The notes: generated by a model not told the origin, from the sequence alone. A stretch of 64,000 nucleotides of DNA from Desmodesmus armatus (GCA_007449985.2 VIIQ02000743.1:310001-374000); one strand, 5' to 3'; counted from the stretch's first letter, positions 44,566 to 56,810 are shown. Program-made: numbers and translations.

Positions 44566-46811
44566 GAGGGTGGGCCGAGCCCTTACCCAAAGATGGAGGA
44601 GCCAGCAGGGTACTACGAGCAACCACACTTGCACACGACATGCTTGCAGGTCATACGGGCATACGGAAGTGCTACTGGTCCCGTCACGTGAGTAGGACTT
44701 GGGGTTCAGGTGTTGGGAGCTCATGCAGTTTTCGGCATGGCTTGCTAACTGGTTTGCGTTGCTAGGTATATGGTCTGCATGCCCTTCCAAAGGTCGTGGC
44801 TCGGCAAGCCTGTTCTGGTTGCTGTTGGAGCAGGCAGGCTTGGGCCCCCGGCCCCACTACCTGCGGTACTCAGAGTCTGTCAGGCTTATGCTTGCAGGCG
44901 CAAGCCTTGCGGTGTTGGCAGCGCCTGGTGTGGGGTGCCCCCTGTAGCAGCCAGCGTGCTTCGTCATGAACAGTGTTGCCCATATATGTATCTTCAGTTT
45001 CTTGCTGCTGCTGTGCTGGGGTGCCTGCGCATGGCAAGCCGTGCACATGGCAGGCCGACTTGACACCTCAAACGCATGCGCAGCATGCCTGCCCTTATCC
45101 AGTGTTGGTGTTTGACTCGATGTCAGAGTCAACACAGACTTCATCTGCTGTTGGCTGCTGGGTGTATCTGTGCAGGTACGATCTGCGGTGCTGCCAGCGG
45201 GACAGGGACGACCCCAAGGTCTGCATGAAGCCTGTGGAGCCCTACAGCCCTAGTGGCTACAGCAGCAACAAGCTGCAACTGAGGGACGTGATACAGTCCG
45301 CGCTCAAGGTTGGCACATGCGTGTTCACGCCCTCAGCCACCCCTTGCCCATACAGCTCAGGGGGGGCCTGCCAAGCATACGATGGATCCTGGTGAGTTGA
45401 CCGAGGGGTAAGGGTGTCTGAAGCAACATACTGACAGCAGAATTCGAGGGTGTCTGAGGCAACATACTGACAGCAGAATTCGAGGGTGTCTGAGGCAACA
45501 TACTGACAGCAGAATTCGAGGGTGTCTGAGGCAACATACTGACAGCAGAATTCGAGGGTGTCTGAGGCAAGATACTGACAGCAGAATTCGAGGGTGTCTG
45601 AGGCAACATACTGACAGCAGAATTCGAGGGTGTCTGAGGCAACATACTGACAGCAGAATTCGAGGGTGTCTGAGGCAACATACTGACAGCAGAATTCGAG
45701 GGTGTCTGAGGCAACATAATGACAGCAGAATTCGAGGGTGTCTGAGGCAACATACTGACAGCAGAATTCGAGGGTGTCTGAGGCAACATACTGACAGCAG
45801 AAATCGAGGGTGTCTGAGGCAACATACTGACAGCAGAAATCGAGGGTGTCTGAGGCAACATACTGACAGCAGGATTCGAGGGTGTCTGAGGCAACATACT
45901 GACAGCAGAAATCGAGGGTGTCTGAGGCAACATACTGACAGCAGGATTCGAAGATACTCATTTTGGAAGCCAGTAAGCCACTGGTGGTGCACACTCAACA
46001 TCACAGGCCTTGAAGGCGGTTTGCATCGTGCACAGCAGACTCAAGGTGCAGGAGCCAACTGCTGTCATCATCGCAGCTGCACAACACATGCACCAACCTG
46101 TCTCAGCACACACATACACCTTCCTGGCACATGCCCCATTTGTGGGGCCTACTTGGCATCTGTTCCTGTCTGCTGGCGGATATGGTAAATCACCCTGCCC
46201 TTGGGGGAACTTTTATTGTTTTGGGGGAACTTTGCAGCTTTGCTAGAGCTCTAGAGTCAGTGTGTTTTTCCCTGCTGTGCAGTGTGCTGTCGCGCGTTGC
46301 GGCGGACTGCGGCTGCCCCATCAGCACGGGCCTTATCCTCAACGTAACAGCTTACGCCCGGAGCGAAGCAGCGCTGAGCTGCAACCCTGTCTTCAGCATC
46401 ACGTACACGGCCCCGAGGCTCGTGGGGCGCAGGCTGTTGCAGGCGAACTACACGGACCAATTCGCACCCTACTTGGGAGTCGCAACGGAGTTGTCAGGTA
46501 GCGGCGAGTCTCCTGACGGCAGCATCTCAGCGGGCATTACGATGGTTACAGGCTTCGGGGTACCAGCGCCAGGACCCGCGATCGGTCGCAGGCTGATGGC
46601 GACTGTCCCCCCGATCGCTGGCAAAAAGAGCGCCGGAAACGGCAAGAAAGTCAACGCAGCGAGGGTGACAAACTACGGCCTCCGCCGGTCGGTTGGACCC
46701 AGGACGAGGCAGCTGCCGACCGTTTTTGGCCCAGCGCCGTCCGCGCCACTCCCGTTGCCGGACTTGCCTTTCGTGCTGGGCGGCCGCATGATTATCGAGT
46801 GGAGTCGTTGA
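42706..46811 (+). CDS. Secreted acidic Ser/Asp-rich protein with Cys-rich C-terminus
   Basis: Three exons: 42706-44687, 45176-45391, 46283-46811; phases close, about 908 aa. The signal peptide is MLHLLLLSLLTLTAAGAAPP; translation may begin at 42706 or at 42727. Residues of about 110-620 are dominated by DSS, DDSSSS, HDSS and RHSEDDSSSS repeats with Glu, His, Lys and Arg interspersed, a phosphophoryn-like, highly phosphorylatable and Ca-binding type of composition. The second and third exons encode an ordered Cys-rich region (YDLRCCQRDRDDPKVC, VGTCVFTPSATPCPYSS, AADCGCPIS) with N-glycosylation sites, then GRRLLQANYT and GRRLMATV dibasic motifs. Probably an extracellular-matrix or cell-wall component. 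No named family was recognised; pherophorin relationship is possible but not shown. Exon 2 must extend to the second GT donor (45392) for the phase to fit exon 3. Confidence 0.75.
45417..45953. repeat. 36-bp minisatellite, 15 copies, in an intron
   Basis: Fifteen head-to-tail 36-bp units, each containing TACTGACAGCAG and GGGTGTCTGAGGCAACA, with GAATTC in most units and AAATC or GATTC variants in the last five. It lies in intron 2 of the acidic secreted protein gene. The unit length is a multiple of three, so long repeat ORFs appear on the minus strand, but nothing suggests translation. Confidence 0.95.
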
Positions 46812-49482
46812 TTGGCAGGTGGCGGTTAGATTCCGTAGTGTATGTGCCTGCAATGGATATATGGACACGTCAGATCAACCGTCAGTGGTGAAGAAGGTGG
46901 AGCCAATGATGCATGCTGCTTGGGAGCGTGTGGATCAGCTTTGCACTGAGACTATGCTGTGTCCAGCCTGGGGCAATCTGAAATCTTAATCTGGGGCATC
47001 TGACCCCACGTCGTTGGCATCTTAGCCCCTGGGCACCTGCCCAAATGCTTTGGTTGGGCGAGGAGGCTCCATGTGGTTCAACATATGCGCGAGGGGTGGG
47101 GACTTGTCTCGGCCGCAGTGCTTAGTTGCACGCTGCTGGCTGCATAAGGAGCTTGACGGTCACTCCGCTTGGGGCGGTGGCCTGTGATGGTTATTTGTGG
47201 CTGCTGCTTTGTTTTCCAGGCAGCGATTGATATGCGCGAGCTTGGCTTGTGGTGTGCTGTTGCCAGGCCTTCAATGGCAGATGTTTTGACCCCTAGGGTG
47301 TCCTACTAGTAGTATGCACCTGGGGGCAGGGTGGGGACGTGGCAATTGCAGCGCAGCCACACACGTTCTCCCCCCTAACCAACGCGGTGTGCCTGGCACT
47401 CTGCGTCATCTCTCTCTCTCTCTCTCTCTCTTTGAGACTAGCACTGGTTGAGCTGGCCACTGTTCACAATTGGCACTGACCGGATGGTGGTTCACATGTA
47501 TGCATTATGATGTGACCACTTGTCATAGCGCAGTGTGGTGGCTGCTATGTGAATGCATTACTGCCTGTTGGGTGTGTTAACCATTGACAACTTGTTGTGT
47601 ATGCACTGCCTGCATGACATAGATATATGGGTCGTGTCTGTATCGGCTGCTTGCTGTATGCGCCAACACACCATTGATGTGTGTCAGCCTGGTGCACTAC
47701 AGCGATAGCACTGCGACAGACCAGACATGTGCAAGCACGCGGCAATGATCGCCGCTGGGTTTGTGATATGACACTGGAATGCTGCCTGCATAATCGTCAG
47801 AGGTGACAATTTACAAATGTTGTGGGCATAAATGGTAACTCGTCCTATCAGCCTGGCCCACTGCTGTGTCACAAGTGCTCTCAACACCCAGAACCTTTAT
47901 ACACCAGGCAGTCAGCGTGCTTGTTGCCACTGCTATCAAACACACCTGCACTGCCTGTCGACAGCCATGCAACCACCCTTCACAGAATGCCTCACAGTAC
48001 CCTACTTCAGTCAGCAGGAATGGACCCTGGACCTTACAGCACTAGCAAAGCACACCGGTCACTTGACGTGCAGTGCTCACATCACCATTACGCCAGCCAC
48101 ACACCCACATATGATGCACCCGCTCAAGGTCAATCTACACACACCTGCCGGTAACACACAATCTCAACACAACCCAGCACCAACCAAAATCAGTGAAACA
48201 AACCCCAACCCACCGGCTCCAGGCTGCGGAATCATCCACCCAATGCAGACATGGTACAGCACACTACAGTGCATGGCACACCGCGGTGCGATTGATCAAA
48301 CTACAAATGCTGCGACAGCACTAGGCAACCCCTCGACAGCGACAGAGCAACCCCTATATGCACACATGGTCGCCACCTTACTTCCAAGCAGCCAACAGCA
48401 GCAGCAGTTGCTGCCGTTGCTGGCCACAGCAGCATCCTCCTGTGTAGAAGACACAGCCCAACACACCCCACACCACACTTTCTGTGGCCACGAAGACAGG
48501 TGCAAGCAATGACCCGCGCATGATGCAGATGCTTGCGAATCACACAAATGCACACACCATCCACAGAGCATTCTCAGCCCCCAATGCTAGCCAGCACACA
48601 CACAGCTGACGCTGCTGTGTCGAGCAATCGCCGTCGACACGTGTGCACAACAACTCTGTGGTGGCTCTGGTAGATGCACTCTTCCGGAGCCTGCACTCTC
48701 CCCTCAACACCCCCTTACACCCAAACAGACGGCATTATGTGCCCAACCTTCTTGACAGCGTCACGTGTGTACATATTATCGAGCATACATGATGCAAGCG
48801 GGGGAGGGAAGAAGGCATTCATGATGCAAGCGGAGCAGGAGCCGGCCTACAATCACCCTCCCTGCCACTGCTGTAACGCCACGAGCACACCACAGCGCGC
48901 AAGATGTCAACCGCTCCCAAGCAAGCTGAGCACACAGCACAGCACATCACAGCACACAAAGTATCAGATATCACGTACAGTTAGTGGGGTGCCACACCAG
49001 CCGCCCCCAAATGTGAACCAGACCCGGTACCAGCCAGCACAACGACCAAACCGAAGCACAGGCTTCCAGCACATCCTTTCGTACAAGCCCCAGCAGCTGT
49101 GGACCCACGAGAGCTGGTGGGCGCTCGCCCTGTGGCATACTGCTGATGACGTAAGCAGCTGTGGTACAACACGACCCCCTTGCTAGACGTACACTCATCT
49201 TCCTCTGGGCCAAACCCTCTGTCGGAAATGCAGTGCAGACGCGCCTTCACGTGTGGCTGTGCTGAAGCACTGACGCTGACAACAAGTGCATGGCCGTGTG
49301 CAGCTACAGCCCCCCATCAACGTGCCCCCTGCACTGCTGTCGCGCTCAGCTCCTGGTCAGATTCAGCACTTTCCTGCTTGTCCTGCATACCACTGCTGCA
49401 GCGCGCAGGTCTGTTGGTCACTTGCAGTCCCTCCTCCTCACAGCGCCTGGGCGCGCCACAGGTGTGCGGTCAGCTCCTTGAC
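46812..49482. other. Intergenic between convergent genes
   Basis: The region holds the 3' flanks of the acidic-protein gene and MLDP. A short CT microsatellite lies at about 47409-47431. No exon with family motifs was found in this 2.7 kb. Confidence 0.4.
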
Positions 49483-50774
49483 TCACAGCGCCTTGGCGGG
49501 TGTGAGGTGTGCGGTCAGCTGCTTCAGGTACTTGCTGTTGGTGATGTTGCTGTACATGGGGTCAGCCACAGGGGCCAGCACGGGGTAGGCCATCTCCTTG
49601 GCCTTCTGGAATGCCCAGCTGTCCTGCACACTGTTGCTGGTGGACCACACCAGGTCCCACAGGGTCTTGTACAGGGGCAGGCTCTGCGGCATGCAGGGGG
49701 GGTGAATGGAGAGGTGGGGGAGTTGGCAAGGTACCGTGCAGACGACATTGCGGACAGCCGTGATGTTGCCAACATCCTACTGCTGCTGGCATGCTTCCTG
49801 CTGCTGCACTACCAACGAAGGCCTGCCTCTGGCAACCCTGCTTGCTGGAGCAGGGGCTGTACATGCAGTACTGAAGCGAGACTGCTAGCTGTGCACGCGT
49901 TGAGTGCTGAGGGTGAACAAACAAAGGGACTATGGATCCAAAACAGTTTAAACCAGGAAACAGTGTAGAATGCAAGGCCCTCTGATCCAGCTGAACTACA
50001 AGGGTGACTGTGCTGCAAGTATACTCACCACCACAGCATCGTGCACACTGCCATAAGTCTTCAAGCCAGTCTTGATCACGGGCTCAGGCACTGCGAAGGC
50101 AGACAGAACGAACGTAGCAGGACGTCAGGTCGCAGCGCTGGCGTTATGGGCTTCCATCGGTGCAACTCCACAACCAAACCCGCCACCTACCAAGCGTGGC
50201 GACCTTGCCGGCCACGGGGTCCAAAATCTGGAAGCTGGTGTCCACGATCTTGTCTGGATCGGCGTACGTTGCGACCTTGTCACTGGTCCACTGGATGTAA
50301 GGAGTGGGGTCCAGAAGGGCCTTGGCCTGGTTCACTGTGCCCTCCACGTAGCCGTATGCCTGCTCCTTGGCGCCATTGAAGGTTGCAAGGTTCTTGCTGT
50401 GCACACCCTCAACCAGACCCAGGCTCTTGTCCACCTGCAGCACAGGACCAGTGAGGGCAGTAGGTCTCATGCGGTGATAGAAATGGGGTTGTGCAGAAGG
50501 ATGCCAAGATGGGGAGGCCCTGCAAGCATGCTGAGAGGATGTTTAACCACCATACCTGGGCATCCACGGTGCACAGGACCTTCTCTGCTGTGTCCTGGGC
50601 CACAGTCACATAGGGCACTGCGATGCTGAAGGCTGTCTCTTCCAGCTGCAGCACGAAGGGCTCAGCGAAGCCTGGCACGAAGCCTCTGGCCTGAGTGTAC
50701 ACGCTGCCAGCCATACCAGTGGCCTGGGAGGCGTACGCCTGCAGCCAACCGAGACGCTTGTACTCCACACTCAT
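49483..50774 (-). CDS. MLDP: Major lipid droplet protein (MLDP-like)
   Basis: Four exons: 50774-50556, 50434-50191, 50090-50029, 49683-49483; phases close, giving 241 aa. The protein is a helical, Ala/Tyr/Val-rich coat-type protein without a long hydrophobic hairpin: MSVEYKRLGWLQAYASQATG, YTQARGFVPGFAEPFV, VPYVTVAQDTAEKVL, VDKSLGLVEGVHSKNLATFN, DKVATYADPDKIVDTSFQIL, LWDLVWSTSNSVQDSW, YPVLAPVADPMYSNITNSKY. Size, exon pattern and repeated amphipathic helices agree with the MLDP/HOGP proteins that coat oil globules in chlorophyte algae under nitrogen or light stress. The match is from memory of the family, not an alignment; a rubber-particle/REF-like protein is the main alternative. Confidence 0.72.
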
Positions 50775-51205
50775 TGTTGCGATGGTTTGCTTTGTTTCTG
50801 GGGAGAGTAGTATGGGACGGACTGTCGTAAACGTTCTTGACGTGCCCCGTTTGTGTTCTCGCCCTTCCCACCACAATGACTCAGAATTACCGTTGAGAAC
50901 CCTGCCTGCGGTGAACCCCCCTTCCTCGTTTGGCTGTGTTGCGATGGGAAGCTACTGGTATCAGTAATTGAGTCATTGTGACACCTTTTCCTCATCCTTG
51001 TGAAGATCTGCTCTACTGCTCCTTCTGCTGATCACTGTTATGCCAGACTGTGCAGACACACATCCCACCCTTAGCTGTTAGGAGCTTCAGAAGCTCATAT
51101 TTTGGTTTGCAGTTCGTCAATTCGCTCAAGCCTTATAACGCACTCAGCAGCAGCTAATGGTCACCAGCTGGTACCCCCAGCAGTAGCAGGAGAGCAGTGT
51201 GGAAG
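50775..51205. promoter_or_regulatory. Divergent promoter of MLDP and the mTERF-like gene
   Basis: About 430 bp lie between the MLDP ATG (minus, 50774) and the putative ATG of the plus-strand gene (51206). No coding exon is visible. The second start is less certain, so the region could be longer or contain a 5' exon. Confidence 0.35.
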
Positions 51206-54200
51206 ATGCAGGGCCTGGCAGCTCCTTCACAGAGTTGCATTGGTAGCGCTGCCACAACAGCAAACAATGCTCACCCAACCAACGAAGCGGTGTGCAGAAG
51301 GAGGCTAAGCAGGCGCAGCAGCAGGGCATCTTCTGCCGAGCAGGGCCTGCCTCCAGCTGCTGCAGAGATCATCTCACAGCAGGCAGCCGTGCAGCGCCAG
51401 GCACTCGTTGCTGTAGCGGCTGTGCTGCCCCAGCAGCAGCCCCAGCACACGGGTGCCATCATTCCTCCCACCCATCAGCACCAGCACCAGCAGCCTGCAC
51501 AGCCGCTGGCACAGCAGCATGTGATCCTACAGCAAGAGGATCCACAGCTGCCACTGCTGCCGCCATCCCTCCTACAGCAGCAGCAGCATGCACCTGTTGG
51601 CAGCAGCGGCAGCAACAGCAGCAGCAGTACAGCCGTAGATCCTGCAGCCCTGTCCATCACGGACCGCGTGCGGCTCCTCACCAGTAACGCAGCGCGCAGG
51701 CGCAGCAGCAAGCCGAGGGCGCTGCCAGGTGGCCTGCCAGTCAACGTACTGCAGTACTGCGCTGCTGCGGGGGTCAGTGGTGCTGCGAGCCAGCTGGTGC
51801 TACAGCATGTGAAGGCCACGCGTATCAGCAGCACGCCAGAGTCTCTTGGGCCCTACCTAGTGTCGTACAAGCGGTTGGTACAGGTGCGTGCCTCTGTTGT
51901 GTAGACACTCGAATCTGTCTTGATCCTGACCTGACAGCCATGCATGCCTCGTCACGTAGTTGGGGGGCTTGTGGTGGGTGGATGCTGCTGCGGGGTTCAG
52001 TGGTGCCGCCAGTCAGCTGGTGGCCCTCCAACATGTGAAGGCCACGTGTATCAGCAGCACGCCAGAGTCTCTTGGGCCCTACCTAGTGTCGTACAAGCGG
52101 TTGGTACAGGTGCGTGCCACTGTTGTACAGTATAGGCACTCAGAACTGTCTTGATCCTGACCTGACAGCCATGCATGCCTCGTCACGTAGTTGGGGGGCT
52201 TGTGGTGGGTGGATGCTGCTGCGGGGTTCAGTGGTGCCGCCAGTCACTTGGTCCTGCAGCATGTGAAGGCCACGTGTATCAGCAGCACGCCAGAGTCTCT
52301 GGGGCCCTACCTAGTGTCGTACAAGCGATTGGTACAGGTGCGTGCCTGCAGGTAGCTGGGCTGCATGTGGCCCATGCCACAAGTTACGTGAATGGTGCGG
52401 CGAGGTGTACGGACGGTCCCCTTTCCCGCCGCAATTTGAAGTCCCTTCCAAGGCTGGGTTGGTTGCGGCGTGGCGCTGCTTGCGAACTCACTAGGCAATG
52501 TATGACAGCATTGTTCTGGTGGTTCTGATGCTGGCTGTTGCAGGCCTATGGCGAGGGTGTTGTGCTGGAGTGGTTGCGCAAGGCGCCGCCCATCATCCGA
52601 ATGGAAGAGGAGGTGCGTACACAGCATATAGTGTGCAATGAGTGTACATGTACAGGTGTTGCATACATGTGTGGCTTGACAGACGGACTCCTGTTGTGAC
52701 AGGGGGATGCTGCTGGCGGTTGCAGAGGGATCTGTGCCATGTGTAGGAAGTATTGTAACACGTGTTATCATGGGTGTTGTGGGTGTCTAGTGACTGTGTA
52801 GCGCTGCACTGCTGGCTAGCTGTGTGGCTTGTGGTGGGTGTACCCCCTCGCCATCCCACCCCACCGCCTCCTTGTGTCGACAACCACAACAAAACGCCAA
52901 ACTGTCGTGATCCCCTCCTAGACAGCCACATTTTCCCGTCGTGCCTGCATGCATGCAGGTCCCGAGCCGTCTTGCGCAGCTGCTGGTGTAACTTACTGCC
53001 ACTCTTGTGTAGACAATCAAAGCTGTACGCAAAACGTGTTGGTTCTGCCCTGACGGCCACACTTTTCTCGTCTCCATGCATGCAGGTCCCTAGCCGCTTA
53101 GCGCAGCTGCTGGTGTACCTGGGCCCCTCAGCCAGCCTGTCTGATGTGTCAATAGTAACAACTACTCGTAAAGCATGTTGATCCCATCCTGACAGCCACG
53201 CATGTCTCGTCTCCATGCATGCAGGTCCCTAGCCGCCTAGCGCAGCTGCTGGTGTACCTTGGCCCCTCAGCCAGCTTGTCGGATGTGTTGGCGCTGACCA
53301 AGCGCTGCCCGCAGGTGCTGCAGGTCAGCAGGGCAGTGCTGGTGGGGCGCATGATGCAGCTGTGCAGCATACTGGGCAGGGACCCCGCAGCAGAGGTGAG
53401 AATATGGTGTTTGAGTTTGAGGTTGAGGTTTGGGGTTATGGATGTGGGTGTGCTAGTGGGGCGCATCATGCAGCTGTGCAGCATACTGGGTCAGAACCCC
53501 GTAGCAGAGGTGAGCCTAGGGTTAAAGGTCTGAGGTTGAGGTTTGGGGTGTAGCGTTGAGGGTGGTGCTGGTGGGCGCATGATGCAGCTGTGCAGCTTAC
53601 TGGGCCGGGACCCTGCAGCAGAGGTGAGCTGAGGGCTTGGTGTTTCGGGTGTAGGATTCAAGGTCAGCTATTGCAGCCTATTGGGCTATGACCCTGCAGC
53701 AGAGGTAAGCCACGTGCCGTCATCCCTTCCTCCTCCCTTAGGGTTTAGGGAGGCTAAACCTAAACCCAAACTGCTAAACCTAAACCCAAACCTCCTCTTT
53801 CCTGCTTCTTTCCTGCTCCTTTCTACCGCTTCCGTTTTTCGCCGCCTCGTCCCCAGTCCAACCTGCTCCTTCTCCCTTTCCCACACCCGCCACCTGCCCT
53901 TGACCTGTCCAATAGCCTCCTACAAAAGCCGCTCCCTGCCACTGTCTGTACATTGTTCAACCCCGCAAGCTTCGTCAGCAGGAGCAGCGCATCTGCATCA
54001 CACGCTTTCAGACGTCTTTTCTGTCTTCTTTTTCTGAATCGCTTCCACTGCTTTCACTCCCTGTGCAGAGGCAGGCCGGTGTGCTGCTAGTCGTTGCCCC
54101 AGCACTACTGGCAATGCAGCCACACACCCTAAGATGTCTTTCTTGTCTGTTTGCTACTGCTTTCACTCTCTGTGCATACGCAGGCTGGTGTGCTGCTAGT

Positions 54201-55154
54201 TGCTGCCCCAGCACTGCTGGCGATGCAGCCACACACCCTAAGATGTCTTTCTTGTCTCTTTGCTACTGCTTTCACTCCCTGTGTGCGCAGGCCGGTGTGC
54301 TCCTAGTTGCTGCCCCAGCACTGCTGGCAATGCAGCCACATACGCTACAGCTCAAGCTGCAGCAGCTCCAGTGCCTGGCCCAGACACATACCAGCTGGCT
54401 AGAGGCCTACAGGAGCTGCCCCTCAAAGTCCCTGGCAGTACTGTTGACGTACTCGCTGGAGCGCCAGCTGCGGCTGCACTACGCGGCAGCACACCACCTG
54501 CAGCACACGTGAGTGTTGTGGTTTGTGAGCAGCCTGGGAGTAACGGCTGCAGCATCGCTGGATACTGGGTCTGCACAGCCAAGCAGCAGAGCGGAGAGGA
54601 ATGGGTGCATCATCGTTTGCTGTTCAACTGCACTGCTGCGCTGCTGTGCGGCTGACGCACTCACCTGCATTGTTGCAGTCCATAGCACAGAGCAGTGTAC
54701 CACACCAACCCCCACTCCTAGCAAGACTCAAAGCCCAGCACACTGTTGCAATGGTTTGTCACTAGTTGCCCCAATAAACACGAAGGGTGGGTCAGGAACC
54801 TGGTGCAGCCTTGAGGGTGCACCAGCAGCAGCCAGAACCTAGGCAGGGTTCTGCGCCCGCCTGCCCAGCCCTAGTGACAAGAGTACTTTGCCTACAGAAA
54901 GCGTAGGACAAAGTGTCGTTCGTTTTCATGCGTGCAGGATGCAAATGAACACCATTATGGCCCTCAGCAAGCCCCACTGGCTCAAAGTGCACCCAGACTT
55001 TGAGGACTGGTGCACTCGCTACAAGCGGCACCAGCAGGCCAGGCAGGCCGCACTCGACTCGCAGCAGGAGGCGGAGCGGCACAACTACCAGCAGGCGGGT
55101 GCTGCGGACGGCCCCTCACATGCCTCGCATCAGCTGAGTCAGCGAGCAGACTAG
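51206..55154 (+). CDS. mTERF-like organelle protein (tentative)
   Basis: Five exons: 51206-51883, 52544-52612, 53225-53395, 54291-54508, 54938-55154; phases close, about 450 aa. The first 50 residues are transit-like (MQGLAAPSQSCIGSAATTA, RRRLSRRSSRASSAEQ). After a Gln/Pro/His-rich linker come helices with the mTERF-type pattern of about 30 residues ending P.LL: LVYLGPSASLSDVLALTKRC, PQVLQVSRAVLVGRMMQLCS, ILGRDPAAE, AGVLLVAAPALLAMQPHTLQ, CPSKSLAVLLTYSLERQLRL. The C-terminus is charged (DFEDWCTRYKRHQQARQAAL). mTERF proteins bind nucleic acid in plastids or mitochondria; an OPR/RAP-type protein is an alternative. Four of the five exons have partial extra copies with splice sites nearby. The 51206 start could be replaced by an upstream exon. 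Confidence 0.5.
51771..52345 (+). repeat. Tandem triplication of mTERF-like exon 1 end (period about 227 bp)
   Basis: The last 110 nt of exon 1 plus donor and following intron occur three times, at about 51771, 51995 and 52225. Each encodes ISSTPESLGPYLVSYKRLVQ followed by GTGCGTGCC. Sequence identity is high in both exon-like and intron-like parts, so the duplications are recent. Confidence 0.9.
52950..53710 (+). repeat. Repeated partial copies of mTERF-like exon 3
   Basis: Upstream of the full exon (53225-53395) are two copies of its start: about 52960 (SRLAQLLV then a stop) and about 53086 (SRLAQLLVYLGPSASLSDV). Downstream are three copies of its end with donors: about 53449-53511 (GRIMQLCSILGQNPVAE), 53562-53622 and 53665-53705. 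Confidence 0.88.
53735..53800. repeat. Short telomere-like TTTAGGG/CCTAAA block
   Basis: GGGTTTAGGG and several CTAAACC/TAAACCCAAAC units occur in succession inside an mTERF-like intron. It is short and degenerate, a candidate interstitial telomeric sequence. Confidence 0.4.
54060..54350 (+). repeat. Tandem triplication of mTERF-like exon 4 start (period about 110 bp)
   Basis: Acceptors ending GCAG at about 54068, 54183 and 54290 are each followed by AGVLLVAAPALLAMQPHT or a close variant. Only the third continues into the full exon. Confidence 0.9.
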
Positions 55155-56810
55155 GCCTAGGCCAGAAGAAGAAGTGGAAGACTGTCGGCCGTTTGTACAG
55201 CTCATGTGTTTGAGACGCACGCCAAGATGTAGTATTGCAGTTTCAAGCGAAGTTTACAGCTTTGCAGTATTTTTTTGTTGTGGCAGTTGAGTAGTAGCTT
55301 TGTAGTGCCTGCGCTGGCTTGAAGCAGTACTACACCCTTTGTTGTATGAGGGTACGGAGCGATGAATCTCTGAGAGAGGCAGTGAGAGAGGCAGAGTCTT
55401 GGCCCTTTCATCTGTCAGATAGCGAGTGTGACTGTGCTGATATGGTTTGAGCTGATATTGTGGGTGCACATGTACAACCCCACGATAGATCCGACAGCAC
55501 GAGGTTTGCTTGCTGGTTCTGCAGGGTTCAGGTCATATGTTGGGTTTGCTGTTCTGCGTTTTGCCTTTCACGAGCATGTCAGGATGATACCTGGGCAGAG
55601 TATGAGGTCACGGCTGGAACACACCAGTTGGTGGCACGTCGGGTGCAGCACAGTTGCTGCTGCAGGCTGGTGTGTGCTCAGACGTGTCTTGCTCTGTGTC
55701 GTCCCCCTCCAGTAGACAGGCAGGAGGTTGCGCAACAGCATTGACAAAAAGAACTCGTCACTCGTGGCGCTCACACATTGCGGTCACACGTCACAGTACT
55801 AGGACGGTCACACGTCCCACAACTAGGACCCAGAATTTGGTCTTCTGCCTGCCGATTATCGGCCCAGAATCTGCATGCTCAGCACAATTACGCTAGCACC
55901 TCTGCCCCAATTTTGAATCCTGGGTTCTTAGGCATTGTGGGACAGTTACATCCATGGTGTGTCTCCAAGCAGTCCAGCTGCACCGAACAAGGCATCCATT
56001 GTGCTAGGTGTCAAGCTCAGCACAATCAAAACAGCTGCATCTCCACACAGGATATCCACGACCTGCAGAGTGGACTAACTGCAGATGCACAGCAAATTCC
56101 ACACTAGCCAGCTGTGGCCACCGTTTGCGTCATGATGGTAGCCCTCCATCAGATGCATCACAGTGATCATAGTAAGTGTGATAGGGTGCTGATCAGCGGC
56201 CAAAGAAGAGAGTGAGCAGGTGCCCAGTCACACTAACAGGTGCACACGGACAGGTGCAAGCTGTGCAGCCCATGGAAGTGCAAAACGTTCTGTAGAGACT
56301 TGTGTGGAACAATCATCCTGATGTATGGTGCAAGCAAGGCGCACAAGACGGGGCCACACAGAACAGCACACAGCTCTTCACAATCTGCAGCAGGTCAGCA
56401 CCAGCACAGACCTGCTATCATGCCAGATCTGTCACGCTCTTCAACACACGTGCAGGGGGCCGAGCACTGCGATTATAGCCATCAACAGAACCAGTCAAAC
56501 AACGACATCTTTCCAAAACTTCTCAACCACGACGATAGCCAAGCTAGGCCACAAAGGCGGCACGGCACACACACGGGTGTGCCGCAAACAGTGCATGCTG
56601 CCAAAATTGCCTCTGGCCTCACAGCTTTAGTGCCTGCCTGCCTGCTGCTGCCAGCACAAGACTCTTAGCCCAAGCCCATCTTATCCTCATGATTGGTCAC
56701 AGCCCTTGCTGTTCCCTCGGACAAACGCTGATTCAGCAGGCGAACACCAGCACACATGGCCACTGACGTCCTCAGTCAACTGGCCAGCGTTTGTGCGCAG
56801 TTCCGGCACT
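55155..56810. other. Intergenic, no gene recognised
   Basis: The 3' flank of the mTERF-like gene and the 3' flank of the minus-strand plastid-type gene lie here. A small repeat GGTCACACGTC occurs near 55785-55810. No coding exon is supported. Confidence 0.4.

Noticed and set aside
43100..44695. Second long plus-strand ORF and antisense ORFs over the acidic protein exon
   Set aside because: They are shadows of the AGC/GAC-rich repeats. Only the frame with the signal peptide continues into exons 2 and 3 in phase.
45417..45953. CRISPR-like array
   Set aside because: Units are contiguous with no unique spacers and lie in a spliced eukaryotic gene.
45257..46004. Long minus-strand repeat ORFs (CCQYVASDTLEF and CLRHPRILLSV types)
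   Set aside because: They are translations of the 36-bp intronic minisatellite, open in several frames only because the unit is a multiple of three and stop-free.
47545..48571. Several 70-226 aa ORFs on both strands
   Set aside because: No motifs, no convincing splice sites, composition like the surrounding intergenic DNA.
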